A stretch of DNA of 64,000 nucleotides from Bacteroidota bacterium (lineage in GTDB: Bacteria > Bacteroidota > Bacteroidia > Bacteroidales > JAGONC01), in NCBI GenBank assembly GCA_022711405.1, contig JAKLFC010000014.1, forward strand, positions 36,123 to 100,122, in the 5' to 3' direction. Shown piece by piece: positions 27,626-36,638 of this stretch. Under the pieces are notes generated by a model, which was not told where the DNA came from, ran no database searches, and worked only from the letters and a program-made list of their open reading frames with translations. Both the position numbers and the translations under genes were made by a program. The number at the start of each line of letters is the position of its first letter. The stretch's first letter is position 1.

Positions 27626-28858
27626 TTATGCGAGCTTCAGGTGCAGGTACTTTCGCGAAACCTGCCGGACGGGATACCAGGCAGCCAGAATTCCAATCCC
27701 AAAAACGGTAAGAAAGACCAACAGGAAATCGGTGGCTCTCATCTCCACCGGGTATGCATCTATCACAAAGGATTCGCTTCCACCTTCCAGGGGAACGATC
27801 CCAAACTGCTGCTGGAGCCAGCAGATAAGACCTCCAAGGATCAATCCCAGGAGGGCTCCCGAAAGAGAGATCAGCAGTCCTTCGGCCATGAAGATCCGCT
27901 TGATCAGCCCGGGACCGGCCCCCAGGCTCTGCAGGACAGCGATGTCTTTTTTCTTGTCGATGATCAGCATGGAGAGGGATCCGATGATATTGAACGTGGC
28001 AATGAGCAGGATAAAGGTCAGGATGAGAAATATGGCCAGTTTCTCTGATTTCATGACCTTATAGAGGGTTTCCTGCTGCTGGAACCGGTTTTTTATATTG
28101 AAGGTGTCCCCCGTGAGCGAGGCGATTTGCTTCTGGACCAGGTCGGCATTGGTTTGGGGGGTCAGACCGATCTCCACCGAAGTGACCTCTTCGGAATACT
28201 CCAGCAGACCACGGGCAAAATCAATAGGAACAATCACATATTTGGCGTCAAAATCCTGCTGGATCGAAAACACCCCGGCAGGTGCCAGGATATCGCTGTT
28301 GAATGCATCTTCAAGGTTACCCAGGGTCTTTTTAGTACGCTTCGGGACATACACCGTGATGGGATTCAGGGGATCATTTACCTGTATCCCCAGGTAATAG
28401 GCTACCCCCAGGCCCAGGATCCCCTGCGGCTGTTTTCCTCTTTTGAGGATCATCTCCCCATCAATGAGCATCGAGTCAAGGACATGCAACTTCTCAAAAT
28501 CCGGTGAAACACCCTTGATCGAAGCGATGTACTGCTTGTCCCTGTACTTCAGCAGGGCATTTTCTTCCACCACTTCGGTGAACCGTACAACTCCCGGTAT
28601 TTTTTCGATCTCTGCCACAGGAATATCCCTGAGGGTGAACGTCTTGCCCCTTACCGCTTCAATCTTCAGATCCGGATCAAAGGAGTTGAAGAGGGTGATG
28701 ACAAGACTCTCGAATCCATTGAAAACGGACAGGATGATGATGAGTGCCATGGTCCCGATCGTAATGCCGGCCACCGAGATGCCTGAGATGATATTGATGA
28801 TGTGATGGGATTTCCTTGAAACAAGGTATCTCTTTGCTATGTAAAAGGGGAGGTTCAA
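27626..28858 (-). CDS. LolC/LolE-type ABC permease (FtsX/MacB family)
   Basis: Inner-membrane permease of 410 residues. One N-terminal membrane segment (about 22-47), a MacB-like periplasmic domain (about 50-265), then three C-terminal segments with the FtsX core (LIIDKKKDIAVLQSLGAGPGLIKRIF). The N-terminal FYIAKRYLVSRKSHHIINIISGISVAG is very typical of LolC/E, which extract lipoproteins from the inner membrane with the ATPase LolD. No lolD lies here, so the partner is elsewhere. It follows rbfA by 17 bases on the same strand. Confidence 0.9.
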   Translation of the reverse strand: MNLPFYIAKRYLVSRKSHHIINIISGISVAGITIGTMALIIILSVFNGFESLVITLFNSFDPDLKIEAVRGKTFTLRDIPVAEIEKIPGVVRFTEVVEENALLKYRDKQYIASIKGVSPDFEKLHVLDSMLIDGEMILKRGKQPQGILGLGVAYYLGIQVNDPLNPITVYVPKRTKKTLGNLEDAFNSDILAPAGVFSIQQDFDAKYVIVPIDFARGLLEYSEEVTSVEIGLTPQTNADLVQKQIASLTGDTFNIKNRFQQQETLYKVMKSEKLAIFLILTFILLIATFNIIGSLSMLIIDKKKDIAVLQSLGAGPGLIKRIFMAEGLLISLSGALLGLILGGLICWLQQQFGIVPLEGGSESFVIDAYPVEMRATDFLLVFLTVFGIGILAAWYPVRQVSRKYLHLKLA

Positions 28859-28875
28859 GGATCGGACAGGTCTGC

Positions 28876-29214
28876 TCAGGTGTGTAACAAACGGTCAATA
28901 TTGTCGATATAATCCAGTGAATCATCTTCAAAGAATTCGAGTTCCGGTATCACGCGCAACTGGTTCCTCAGCACATTCCCGACGTGTTTTCTCACATCCC
29001 TGGTGTGCTGCCTGACCAGCAGAAGAATGTGTTGTTTGTCTTTTGTGGCAAACAAGCTGAGATAGATCCGCGCCAGGGCCATGTCTTTTGTGACATAGAC
29101 CTTGGTGACGGTGATCATGGCACCGCTAAACAAGTTTACGCTCTCCTGCCGGAAATACTCTGCACTCACCTTTTGAATCAGCCGGGAGATTTTATGCTGC
29201 CGTGTTGTTTCCAT
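28876..29214 (-). CDS. rbfA: Ribosome-binding factor A
   Basis: Small KH-fold protein (112 residues) needed for late 16S rRNA processing and cold adaptation. METTRQHKISRLIQKVSAEYF is the family N-terminus; the frame upstream to 29241 passes through the promoter. The VTKVYVTKDMALARIYLSLF and RNQLRVIPELEFFEDDSLDY segments are conserved. A -7 box ends only four bases before the ATG, so the transcript is probably leaderless. Confidence 0.93.
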   Translation of the reverse strand: METTRQHKISRLIQKVSAEYFRQESVNLFSGAMITVTKVYVTKDMALARIYLSLFATKDKQHILLLVRQHTRDVRKHVGNVLRNQLRVIPELEFFEDDSLDYIDNIDRLLHT

Positions 29215-29218
29215 ACGG

Positions 29219-29226
29219 CAAAGGTA
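29219..29226 (-). promoter_or_regulatory. -7 box abutting rbfA start
   Basis: Minus strand TACCTTTG followed by CCGT and then the rbfA ATG. The -7 box is thus four bases from the start codon. Confidence 0.6.
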
Positions 29227-29277
29227 TGAAATATTCTGCACTGGAAATAAATCCTCTGTTCTTGCGTTGATTCCTTC

Positions 29278-29285
29278 TATCTTTG
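29278..29285 (+). promoter_or_regulatory. -7 box abutting ABC exporter start
   Basis: TATCTTTG followed by five bases (CAGGG) and the ATG at 29291. It is divergent from the rbfA box 51 bases away. Confidence 0.6.
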
Positions 29286-29290
29286 CAGGG

Positions 29291-31138
29291 ATGAAAAAGC
29301 TTCTGAAGATATTCAGATACGTCAGACCATACTGGGGTTATGCCCTTCTGAATATCCTGTTCAACATCCTGTCCGTCCTGTTCTCCCTGGCATCCTTTGC
29401 CCTGTTTATCCCGGTGCTGCAAATGCTGTTCAGGACAACAGAAATCCCGGTCAGCACATCCCCCTTTTCCTTTTCGGACCTGGGCACCTGGAAGGATAAT
29501 TTCTATTACTATATCGGACATTGGATCAGCAGCTACGGTGAAACAAGGGTGCTGTTGTACATCTGCATCCTCATCGTCATTCTTTATTTTCTCAGGAATC
29601 TTTTCCGGTACCTGGCCATGTACTACCTGGCGCCTGTCAGGAACGGTGTGGTCAGGGACATCCGCAATGAGATGTATCACAGGATTCTGATCCTGCCCCT
29701 GGCCTATTATACCGAGCAGCGCAAGGGAGACATCATGTCGCGTATGGGCACGGATGTCCAGGAGGTGGAATGGTCGATCATGAGTTCACTGGAGATGATC
29801 TTCCGGGAGCCCATCGCCATGTTATCCTATATTGTGACCCTGTTCATCATCAGTCCTTCGCTGACCGGTTTTGTGCTGGTGTTGCTGCCGGTGAGTGCCT
29901 ATGCCATCAGTGAACTGGGAAAGAGCCTGAAGCGGACTTCCGTAAAAGGCCAGCGGAAGATGGGAGAACTTCTGTCCATCATTGAGGAATCCATTTCCGG
30001 GTTAAGGATCATCAAGGCCTTCAATGCCATAGGGAAGATGAACGATCATTTCCTTGCCCACAATGCTGTTTATGCACGCCTGATGATACGTTTGTACCGG
30101 AAACGGGACCTGGCCTCGCCGTTAAGTGAATTTCTGGGCGCCATCGTCCTGGTGATGGTCCTGTGGTTCGGTGGCAGGATCGTCCTCAAACCTGGCGCAC
30201 CCCTGGATGCTGCTACGTTCATTGCATACCTGGGTATCTTCTCTCAGGTGATCCCGCCTGCCAAAGCGTTCAGCACCGCATTTTACAATATCCAGAAAGG
30301 AGCTGCCTCGGTGGAGCGGATCGAACAGGTACTTCAGGCGGAAGAAGTGATCGTGGAAAAACCGGATGCCATCCCCATTAAGGATTTCAACCATCAGATC
30401 GAGTTCCGCCAGGTAGGTTTCTCCTATGCCCATGAAGATCTGCCGGATGAAGAAAAGCACGTCCTGAAGAATATCCGGCTGGTCATCCCCAAAGGAAGGA
30501 ACATAGCGGTAGTTGGTCCTTCAGGGGCAGGTAAGACCAGCCTGATCAACCTCTTGCCGCGGTTTTATGATATCACCTCAGGCGATATCCTGATCGACGG
30601 ATACCCGATCAGGGATCTGATCATCTCGGATCTCAGGGCACTGATGGGCATTGTGACGCAGGAATCCATCCTTTTCAATGATACGGTATTCAACAATATT
30701 GCCCTGGGGAAACCGGATGCTACACCCGAGGAAGTACAGCATGCAGCTCAGGTGGCCAATGCCCATGAATTCATCGTACATATGGAACAAGGCTATGATA
30801 CATGCATTGGTGACCTGGGAGGAAAACTCTCCGGCGGACAGAAACAGCGGATCTGCATTGCCCGTGCCGTTTTGAAAAATCCTCCCATCCTGCTGATGGA
30901 TGAAGCTACCTCTTCACTGGATACCGAATCCGAACGCGCGGTACAGGATGCTTTGCTGCACCTGATGAAAAACAGGACATCCATCATCATCGCACACCGC
31001 TTGTCAACCATCCAGTCGGCAGATGAGATCGTCGTCATGGACAAGGGCCAGATCGTGGAACGGGGCACCCATCAGGAGTTGCTGCTGCGGAATGGCATTT
31101 ACAAAAAGCTGCATACACTCCAGTCGGTTTCTGTCTGA
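29291..31138 (+). CDS. MsbA-type ABC exporter
   Basis: Half-transporter of 615 residues with an N-terminal six-helix export domain (about 15-320) and a C-terminal ATPase. Walker A is VVGPSGAGKTSL, signature LSGGQKQR, Walker B ILLMDEATSSLD, switch IAHRLST. The class exports lipid A, other lipids or drugs; in Bacteroidota this architecture is usually called MsbA or ABC transporter ATP-binding/permease. The frame is open from a TTG at 29267, but that codon lies upstream of the -7 box, so MKKLLKIFRYVRPYWGYALL at 29291 is the start. Substrate unproven. Confidence 0.92.
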   Translation: MKKLLKIFRYVRPYWGYALLNILFNILSVLFSLASFALFIPVLQMLFRTTEIPVSTSPFSFSDLGTWKDNFYYYIGHWISSYGETRVLLYICILIVILYFLRNLFRYLAMYYLAPVRNGVVRDIRNEMYHRILILPLAYYTEQRKGDIMSRMGTDVQEVEWSIMSSLEMIFREPIAMLSYIVTLFIISPSLTGFVLVLLPVSAYAISELGKSLKRTSVKGQRKMGELLSIIEESISGLRIIKAFNAIGKMNDHFLAHNAVYARLMIRLYRKRDLASPLSEFLGAIVLVMVLWFGGRIVLKPGAPLDAATFIAYLGIFSQVIPPAKAFSTAFYNIQKGAASVERIEQVLQAEEVIVEKPDAIPIKDFNHQIEFRQVGFSYAHEDLPDEEKHVLKNIRLVIPKGRNIAVVGPSGAGKTSLINLLPRFYDITSGDILIDGYPIRDLIISDLRALMGIVTQESILFNDTVFNNIALGKPDATPEEVQHAAQVANAHEFIVHMEQGYDTCIGDLGGKLSGGQKQRICIARAVLKNPPILLMDEATSSLDTESERAVQDALLHLMKNRTSIIIAHRLSTIQSADEIVVMDKGQIVERGTHQELLLRNGIYKKLHTLQSVSV

Positions 31139-31208
31139 GCACATCCTTAACACGTTCATGGGTTGTCATTCAATCTTTTTTGATGAGGGAGGTGATCATT
31201 TATTTTTA

Positions 31209-31216
31209 TATATTTG
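31209..31216 (+). promoter_or_regulatory. -7 box of the M20 hydrolase gene
   Basis: TATATTTG is a perfect TAnnTTTG match, 27 bases before the ATG at 31244. It excludes the in-frame TTG at 31214 as a start. Confidence 0.55.
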
Positions 31217-31243
31217 GATGGCCGGGGAATTAATGCTTTGGTG

Positions 31244-32434
31244 ATGGAAAACCTGCAGGATAAGATCAAAGAACTTGCTGTTGCTTTTTTTCAGGAAACC
31301 GTTTCGATACGCCGTCATTTTCATGCGCACCCTGAACTTTCCTGCCATGAATACGGCACATCTGAATTCATTGCCCAAAAACTGTCGGAATACGGTATTC
31401 CATTCACCCGGAATGTTGCCAAAACCGGGATTATTGGTCTGATCAAGGGGAAAGAAGGGGACAGGGTGGTTGCCCTGCGGGCCGACATGGACGCGCTGGC
31501 CATTCAGGAGGAGAACCAGATCCCTTATTGTTCACAGGTGCCGGGAGTCATGCATGCCTGCGGACACGATGTTCATCTGGCCTCACTGCTGGGAACGGCC
31601 AGGATCCTTCAGCATCTTTCGCCATTCTTTCGCGGTACGGTCAAGCTTATTTTTCAACCCTCAGAGGAGACCTACCCCGGCGGAGCCATACAGATGATCG
31701 AGGAAGGTGTGCTGGAAAATCCGCATGTGGACCGCATCATCGGCATGCATGTTTACCCGGGTCTGGACGCCGGAAAGGTCGGGATGCGACCCGGGAAGTA
31801 CATGGCATCCTCCGATGAGTTCTATATCACCATCCGGGGCAGGGGAGGCCATGCCGCCACGCCGGATCTGAACATTGATCCCATCGTCATCTCAGCCCAC
31901 GTGATCCTTGCCCTCCAGCAGATCACCAGCCGGCTGGCGCCTCCGGTGCTTCCAACGGTCGTATCCGTTGGAAGGGTAGTGGCCAACGGCAGGGTGAATG
32001 TCATCCCCGACGAAGTGAAACTGGAAGGGATCATCCGGACCTTCGACAACCGGTGGAGGGAACAGGTACATGAACACCTCACACGGCTGGCCACCTCCAT
32101 CACCGAATCCATGGGTGGCACCTGCCATGTCAGGATCGCCCATGGTTATCCGTTTCTGGTCAATGACGAGGAACTCACAGCCAGGGTGAAATCCTATGCG
32201 GAGATCCTTCTTGGCAAAGATAATGTCAACGACCTTGAAATGCGGATGACCTCGGAGGACTTTGCCTACTTTTCACATGCCTTACCCGCCTGTCTTTACA
32301 GGCTGGGCATTCGCAATGAAACAAAAGGCATCACCTCCAACCTGCATACGTCAACGTTTAATGTGGACGAAACGTGCCTGGAAACGGGAATGAGCCTTAT
32401 GGCCTGGATCACCATCAACGAATTGAAGACCTGA
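31244..32434 (+). CDS. M20 family amidohydrolase
   Basis: Zinc-dependent hydrolase of 396 residues, of the N-acyl-amino-acid/hippurate amidohydrolase group. IRRHFHAHPELSCHEYGT is the N-terminal motif, the metal site is in MHACGHDVHLAS and SEETYPGGA, and the dimerisation lid carries GRGGHAATPDLNIDPIV. C-terminal TSEDFAYFSHALPACLYRLG includes the last metal ligands. It frees an amino acid from an acyl group; the substrate is unknown. Its TGA is directly followed by the mtnA ATG without a gap. Confidence 0.9.
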   Translation: MENLQDKIKELAVAFFQETVSIRRHFHAHPELSCHEYGTSEFIAQKLSEYGIPFTRNVAKTGIIGLIKGKEGDRVVALRADMDALAIQEENQIPYCSQVPGVMHACGHDVHLASLLGTARILQHLSPFFRGTVKLIFQPSEETYPGGAIQMIEEGVLENPHVDRIIGMHVYPGLDAGKVGMRPGKYMASSDEFYITIRGRGGHAATPDLNIDPIVISAHVILALQQITSRLAPPVLPTVVSVGRVVANGRVNVIPDEVKLEGIIRTFDNRWREQVHEHLTRLATSITESMGGTCHVRIAHGYPFLVNDEELTARVKSYAEILLGKDNVNDLEMRMTSEDFAYFSHALPACLYRLGIRNETKGITSNLHTSTFNVDETCLETGMSLMAWITINELKT

Positions 32435-33484
32435 ATGCGCGTTAAGGGACAGGATTATCGGACCATCTGGATGATCGGATCAAAAGTCTGCATGATCAAT
32501 CAGCTTCTTCTCCCGTATCATTTTCAACTCTATGAGTCTGCCGCCTTTATACAGACCGTTGATGCGATCCGTGTGATGGTTGTCAGGGGTGCCGGTGCCA
32601 TTGGTGCGGCTGCCGGATTTGCCATGGCCCAGGCATGCCTGGAGGCGCCGGCAGCGAACTATGCAGCGTTCATATCCCATGCACGGAAAACCATTGAAGC
32701 ATCCCGTCCAACGGCTTATGACCTGTTCGCTGCCGTGGAAAAAGTATATCAGGCAGGATTGACCTCACCCGGTGCGGCAGTGACAGCCGCACAGGAGTTA
32801 GCCGACAAAAATGCCAGCGACGGCAGAATGATCGGCGAAACGGGACAGCATCTTATCCATGACGGATACCGCATCCAGACCCACTGTAACGCAGGCTGGC
32901 TTGGTTTTGTGGATTATGGCAGCGCCCTCGCCCCGGTGTACATGGCCCACCGCTCCGGAAAAAAGATCCATGTCTGGGTGGATGAAACACGCCCCCGGAA
33001 CCAGGGTGCCCGCCTGACAGCCTGGGAACTGCAACAGGAAAACGTACCCTGTACCCTCATTGCCGATAACGCAGCTGCCCATCTGATGTCACGCGGAGAA
33101 ACTGACCTGGTCATCGTCGGAGCAGATCGCGTCGCCCTCAATGGCGATGTGGCCAATAAAATAGGTACCCTGGGACTGGCCCTGGCAGCCCGGGAATTCC
33201 GGATCCCCTTTTATGTGGCAGCCCCCACATCCACGTTCGATGTCACATCTGCCCGGGGAAGTGCGATCACCATCGAGGAACGGGATCCCCAGGAAGTCCT
33301 TTTTGTGAAAGGATTACACGCAGAAACCGGTGCCATAACGGAGGTAAGGGTGAGTGCCCCCGGAGCGGAAGCCTGGAATCCTGCCTTTGATATAACACCA
33401 TCAGGACTGATCACGGGCCTGATCACCGAAAAGGGGGTCATCACCCCTGACAGGGAGTCCATTCTCGGAATTATGCGAAGATAG
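32435..33484 (+). CDS. mtnA: S-methyl-5-thioribose-1-phosphate isomerase
   Basis: Isomerises methylthioribose 1-phosphate to methylthioribulose 1-phosphate in methionine salvage. It has 349 residues. RGAGAIGAAAGFAMAQA, the catalytic Cys151 in THCNAGWLG and Asp231 in GADRVALNGDVANKIGT are present, spaced by 80 residues as in Bacillus MtnA. The N-terminal part (IRVMVVRGAGAIG) is normal. No other salvage genes (mtnBCDKW) are near; it could take part in a shorter methylthioadenosine or deoxyadenosine by-product disposal route. It starts right at the end of the M20 gene. Confidence 0.92.
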   Translation: MRVKGQDYRTIWMIGSKVCMINQLLLPYHFQLYESAAFIQTVDAIRVMVVRGAGAIGAAAGFAMAQACLEAPAANYAAFISHARKTIEASRPTAYDLFAAVEKVYQAGLTSPGAAVTAAQELADKNASDGRMIGETGQHLIHDGYRIQTHCNAGWLGFVDYGSALAPVYMAHRSGKKIHVWVDETRPRNQGARLTAWELQQENVPCTLIADNAAAHLMSRGETDLVIVGADRVALNGDVANKIGTLGLALAAREFRIPFYVAAPTSTFDVTSARGSAITIEERDPQEVLFVKGLHAETGAITEVRVSAPGAEAWNPAFDITPSGLITGLITEKGVITPDRESILGIMRR

Positions 33485-33522
33485 ACTACGAGTCAGACCT
33501 CAAGCAAGACGAAAGGAGTCAA

Positions 33523-34698
33523 ATGGGTAATAAATTTACACTCATGGAAGTGAAAGACAGGAAAACCAGAAAGGAATTCCTAATGCTGCCTGTCAGACTG
33601 TACCGGAAAGACAGGAATTATATACGACCCCTCGACAGGGATGTCGAAAGGGTGTTTGATCCCCGGCAGAACAAGTTGTTCCGGCAGGGAGTGTGCACAA
33701 GATGGATACTCCGGGATGAGAAAGGCAGAACCATTGGCCGCGTAGCCGCCTTTATCGATCGTAAAACAGCCGCTAAAAATGATCAGCCCACGGGCGGGAT
33801 GGGATTCTTTGAATGCATCCATGACCAGGAAGCCGCCACTGTCCTGTTCGAACAGTGCAGGGAGTGGCTCATGTCACAGGGCATGGAAGCCATGGACGGC
33901 CCCATCAATTTCGGGGAACGGTATGAGTGGTGGGGATTGCTGGTTGACGGATTTTCGGAACCCAATTATTGCGCACCCTATAATTTTGGCTATTACCGGG
34001 ATTTGTTCGAGAATTATGGTTTCCAGCTCTACTTTAAGCAATTCACGTTTCACCGGATGGTGAAAACCGATTTGAAAGAGGTGGTTAAAAATAAATCGGA
34101 CAAAGTGCTGCAAAATCCGGATTATTCCTTCCGGGCCCTTGAGAAATCGAAGATGCAGCTGGCGATCGAAGATTTCAGGCAGGTCTACAACAAAAGCTGG
34201 GGCAAGCACTCAGGCGTGGCACAGATGTCACCCGCTCAGGCAAAATCCCTGTTCAGCAAGCTGAAACCCGTTCTCGATCCTGATCTTTTATGGTTCGCTT
34301 ATTATAAGAATGAACCGGTGGCATTCTTCTTCATGCTGCCCGAACTCAATCAGATCTTCAAGTTCATGAAGGGAAAACTGCACCTTTTCAATAAACTGAG
34401 GTTTCTCTATTATAAGAAAGCAAAGGTGTGCAGGAAACTGCTGGGGGTGTTGTTTGGTGTGGTTCCCGAGCATCAGGGAAAGGGTGTGGAAGCCGCGCTG
34501 GTGGTGGCTTTCACGCGGATGGCCTTTAAACCGGCCTTTCCGTATGATGAGATCGAAATGAACTGGATAGGTGACTTCAATCTCAGAATGATCCATGTAG
34601 TGGAACAGATCGGAGGCAAGATATCCAAGACGCATCATACCTACCGCTACCTGTTTGACCGGTCAGTGCCCTTTAAGCGGGCGCCTGTGATAGGTTGA
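33523..34698 (+). CDS. YghO-like GNAT-fold protein
   Basis: Protein of 391 residues with no signal peptide. GRVAAFIDRKTAAKN, GGMGFFECIHDQEAATVLFE, MEAMDGPINFGERYEWWGLL and the later EHQGKGVEAALVVAFTRMA resemble a duplicated acetyltransferase fold, as in the uncharacterised YghO family of E. coli. The last motif fits an acetyl-CoA-binding GxGxxxxL-like loop (HQGKGVEAAL). Substrate is unknown. It follows mtnA by 38 bases and may be in the same transcript. Confidence 0.75.
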   Translation: MGNKFTLMEVKDRKTRKEFLMLPVRLYRKDRNYIRPLDRDVERVFDPRQNKLFRQGVCTRWILRDEKGRTIGRVAAFIDRKTAAKNDQPTGGMGFFECIHDQEAATVLFEQCREWLMSQGMEAMDGPINFGERYEWWGLLVDGFSEPNYCAPYNFGYYRDLFENYGFQLYFKQFTFHRMVKTDLKEVVKNKSDKVLQNPDYSFRALEKSKMQLAIEDFRQVYNKSWGKHSGVAQMSPAQAKSLFSKLKPVLDPDLLWFAYYKNEPVAFFFMLPELNQIFKFMKGKLHLFNKLRFLYYKKAKVCRKLLGVLFGVVPEHQGKGVEAALVVAFTRMAFKPAFPYDEIEMNWIGDFNLRMIHVVEQIGGKISKTHHTYRYLFDRSVPFKRAPVIG

Positions 34699-34738
34699 TG
34701 AATCCCTACAATGACGGGTGAGCTGATGCAGGCAGTTT

Positions 34739-35200
34739 TCAGGCCTGGCTATCCCGTTCCTGGACGATAAGCACCGGGCAACTGGCTTTACGAAGTACAC
34801 CCTCGCTTACGCTCCCCAGAAATGTCCGTGAAAAAAGTCCAAGTGTTTCAGATCCGATAACAATCAGATCAGCCTGGATACGGTTGCTCTCTTCAATGAT
34901 CGCACTCACTTTTTTTCCCTCCAGAAGTCCCGAAGTGACCTTGATGCCTTTCTGCTTAATGAACAGCTCCATGGCCTTGAGATCATTCTCCAGCTTGTCC
35001 ATGTCTTCTGTCTGAATGTCCTGCAGAACTTCGGAACCCATTTCCAGTCCCACATAATAGGGATACTGGCGGGCAATGACATGGACCAGCCGTATGGTGC
35101 TGTTGAAGGCAGTGGCCAGGTTCGTGGCCATCTGGATGACATCCACGGCCAGATCTGAAAAATCCACCGGAACAAGAATGGTCTGTAAAAATCGATGCAT
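34739..35200 (-). CDS. Universal stress protein, UspA family
   Basis: Single-domain protein of 153 residues. ILVPVDFSDLAVDVIQMA opens the fold; the ATP-binding GxxGxxxG-type loop appears as VIGSETLGLFSRTFLGSVSEGVL, with a less perfect first part than in ATP-binding UspA, so nucleotide binding is uncertain. The start MHRFLQTILVPVDFSD at 35200 is chosen over the extension to 35269, since a -7 box lies between. It stands alone between convergent and upstream genes. Confidence 0.88.
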   Translation of the reverse strand: MHRFLQTILVPVDFSDLAVDVIQMATNLATAFNSTIRLVHVIARQYPYYVGLEMGSEVLQDIQTEDMDKLENDLKAMELFIKQKGIKVTSGLLEGKKVSAIIEESNRIQADLIVIGSETLGLFSRTFLGSVSEGVLRKASCPVLIVQERDSQA

Positions 35201-35228
35201 AAGGTATTGATCTATAACAAGCAGAGGG

Positions 35229-35236
35229 CAAATATA
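35229..35236 (-). promoter_or_regulatory. -7 box of the UspA gene
   Basis: Minus strand TATATTTG matches TAnnTTTG and lies 28 bases before the ATG at 35200. Confidence 0.5.
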
Positions 35237-35260
35237 GTGAAATTCAGGAGAAAAGGCAAT

Positions 35261-35295
35261 AAAGATCAAAAATCAAAGAGGAAAGATCAAATTAC
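35261..35295. repeat. Heptad array, AAAGATC type, over the PKD gene stop
   Basis: Five degenerate 7-base units (AAAGATC, AAAAATC, AAAGAGG, AAAGATC, AAATTAC). The TGA of the PKD/T9SS gene (35287-35289) lies inside the fourth and fifth units, so the array starts at the stop and runs into the 3' untranslated region. Confidence 0.65.
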
Positions 35296-36513
35296 ATGGA
35301 TCTTCCGCGTGATCTTCTGATTTCCTGCTTCAATGATGATAAAGTACAAACCCCTGGTATACCCGTCCAGTGGGATGGTGACGGAGGAAGGAGAAAGATG
35401 ACTGGTGGTTGTGTTCATCAGTCCGCCCATGATGTTGTACAGGCTGATCTTCACCGGTGAGAGTCCGGTCCTGTCAAATTTTACCGTAACCTGGTCCGTT
35501 GCGGGATTCGGGTAGATCAGAATGTTCTCAGCTCGCAGCAGACTCTCCATACCCTGGGAAGAAGCGCAGACAATGGGGAAGATGGCATTGGATATCTTCA
35601 GGTTCCAGCCATTGGTGGGATCGGAGTAGGGGAGCCATTGACCATCCGACCACTGCTCCCACCCAATCCCGGGTGCTGCATCTCCGTCGGTATCAGTCCA
35701 GAGGGCCACCGTATCTCCAACCGTAATGGGAAGGATCACACCGGCATAAAAAGGTGCTGTGATGTATAACGGATCATCAAATTGCACGTAGGTGAACGTA
35801 TTGTTGCTCACATCCTCAACAACCTGGGAGAGAGGCAGCGAAGCTGTTATTTTAATGACTCCCGGAGAACCCTGGGGACCGCTATTATCCCAGACGGCAA
35901 AGGTCACCTGGGGGTTGCTGCCAGATGTACTGGACACTACTGCAAACTCCAGCAGCAGACCCTGGATCTCCACTTTTTCAGGGTAATCAGAGAAATAATT
36001 GGCTTTCGCCTTGTCCTGGAATTTGTTATTGCCGGAGACATATCCGTTCACGCCCGCAGTATCAATATAATAGGTATACGTTCCAGCAAAAGGATAATCC
36101 AATGTATCACAGGTGGGCAGTTCCGACAGCACGGTGATGTAATTCTCTTTTTCAAGGGTGAAGGTATTCGTCCCGTCGGATACATTCAGGCTGACAGTGT
36201 AATTTCCTTCCGTGACGTATTCATGGGAGGGATTTTGCTCAGTGCTGGTGGTCCCGTCTCCGAAATTCCATACCCATGCGACCGGATTCCCTTCGGATTC
36301 ATCGGTGAAATGCACAACAAGGGGCTTTACTCCGTACCGGACATCGGCGCTGAACTTTGCTACCAGTGAGGTCAGTCTTCCCGTATGGCTCACTTTCTCA
36401 GTGTATCCGTCTTTTTCTCTTGAGGAAGGTCCTTTTACCGGAATCCGGTCCTGTGACCAGACCATGAAATAACTCAGAACGAATACGATGGAGAGTAAAA
36501 TGGTTTTTTTCAT
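35287..36513 (-). CDS. PKD-domain protein with T9SS sorting tail
   Basis: Exported protein of 408 residues. Signal peptide to about residue 20 (MKKTILLSIVFVLSYFMVWS), PKD domain about 52-128 with VWNFGDGTTSTEQNPSHEY, then a jelly-roll-like region of unknown type (about 135-310), and a type A T9SS sorting domain starting ILIYPNPATDQVTV and ending KITRKIHVI. No catalytic motif was seen, so it may be an adhesin or binding protein. Exported through the type IX system by inference. Confidence 0.82.
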   Translation of the reverse strand: MKKTILLSIVFVLSYFMVWSQDRIPVKGPSSREKDGYTEKVSHTGRLTSLVAKFSADVRYGVKPLVVHFTDESEGNPVAWVWNFGDGTTSTEQNPSHEYVTEGNYTVSLNVSDGTNTFTLEKENYITVLSELPTCDTLDYPFAGTYTYYIDTAGVNGYVSGNNKFQDKAKANYFSDYPEKVEIQGLLLEFAVVSSTSGSNPQVTFAVWDNSGPQGSPGVIKITASLPLSQVVEDVSNNTFTYVQFDDPLYITAPFYAGVILPITVGDTVALWTDTDGDAAPGIGWEQWSDGQWLPYSDPTNGWNLKISNAIFPIVCASSQGMESLLRAENILIYPNPATDQVTVKFDRTGLSPVKISLYNIMGGLMNTTTSHLSPSSVTIPLDGYTRGLYFIIIEAGNQKITRKIHVI

Positions 36514-36638
36514 GGTGTGGTTATTTAAATGATTTCTAAATTAGAATCCTGATTCTTTATGATATCCTGATAATAAGTAAATTGCGCAGGAAAAAAAACG
36601 GGATATCAATTACAAAAATGTTGCCAAATCTTTTCGTT

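Noticed and set aside
29267..29290. TTG at 29267 as start of the ABC exporter
   Set aside because: It lies upstream of the -7 box; MKKLLKIF at 29291 is the usual N-terminus.
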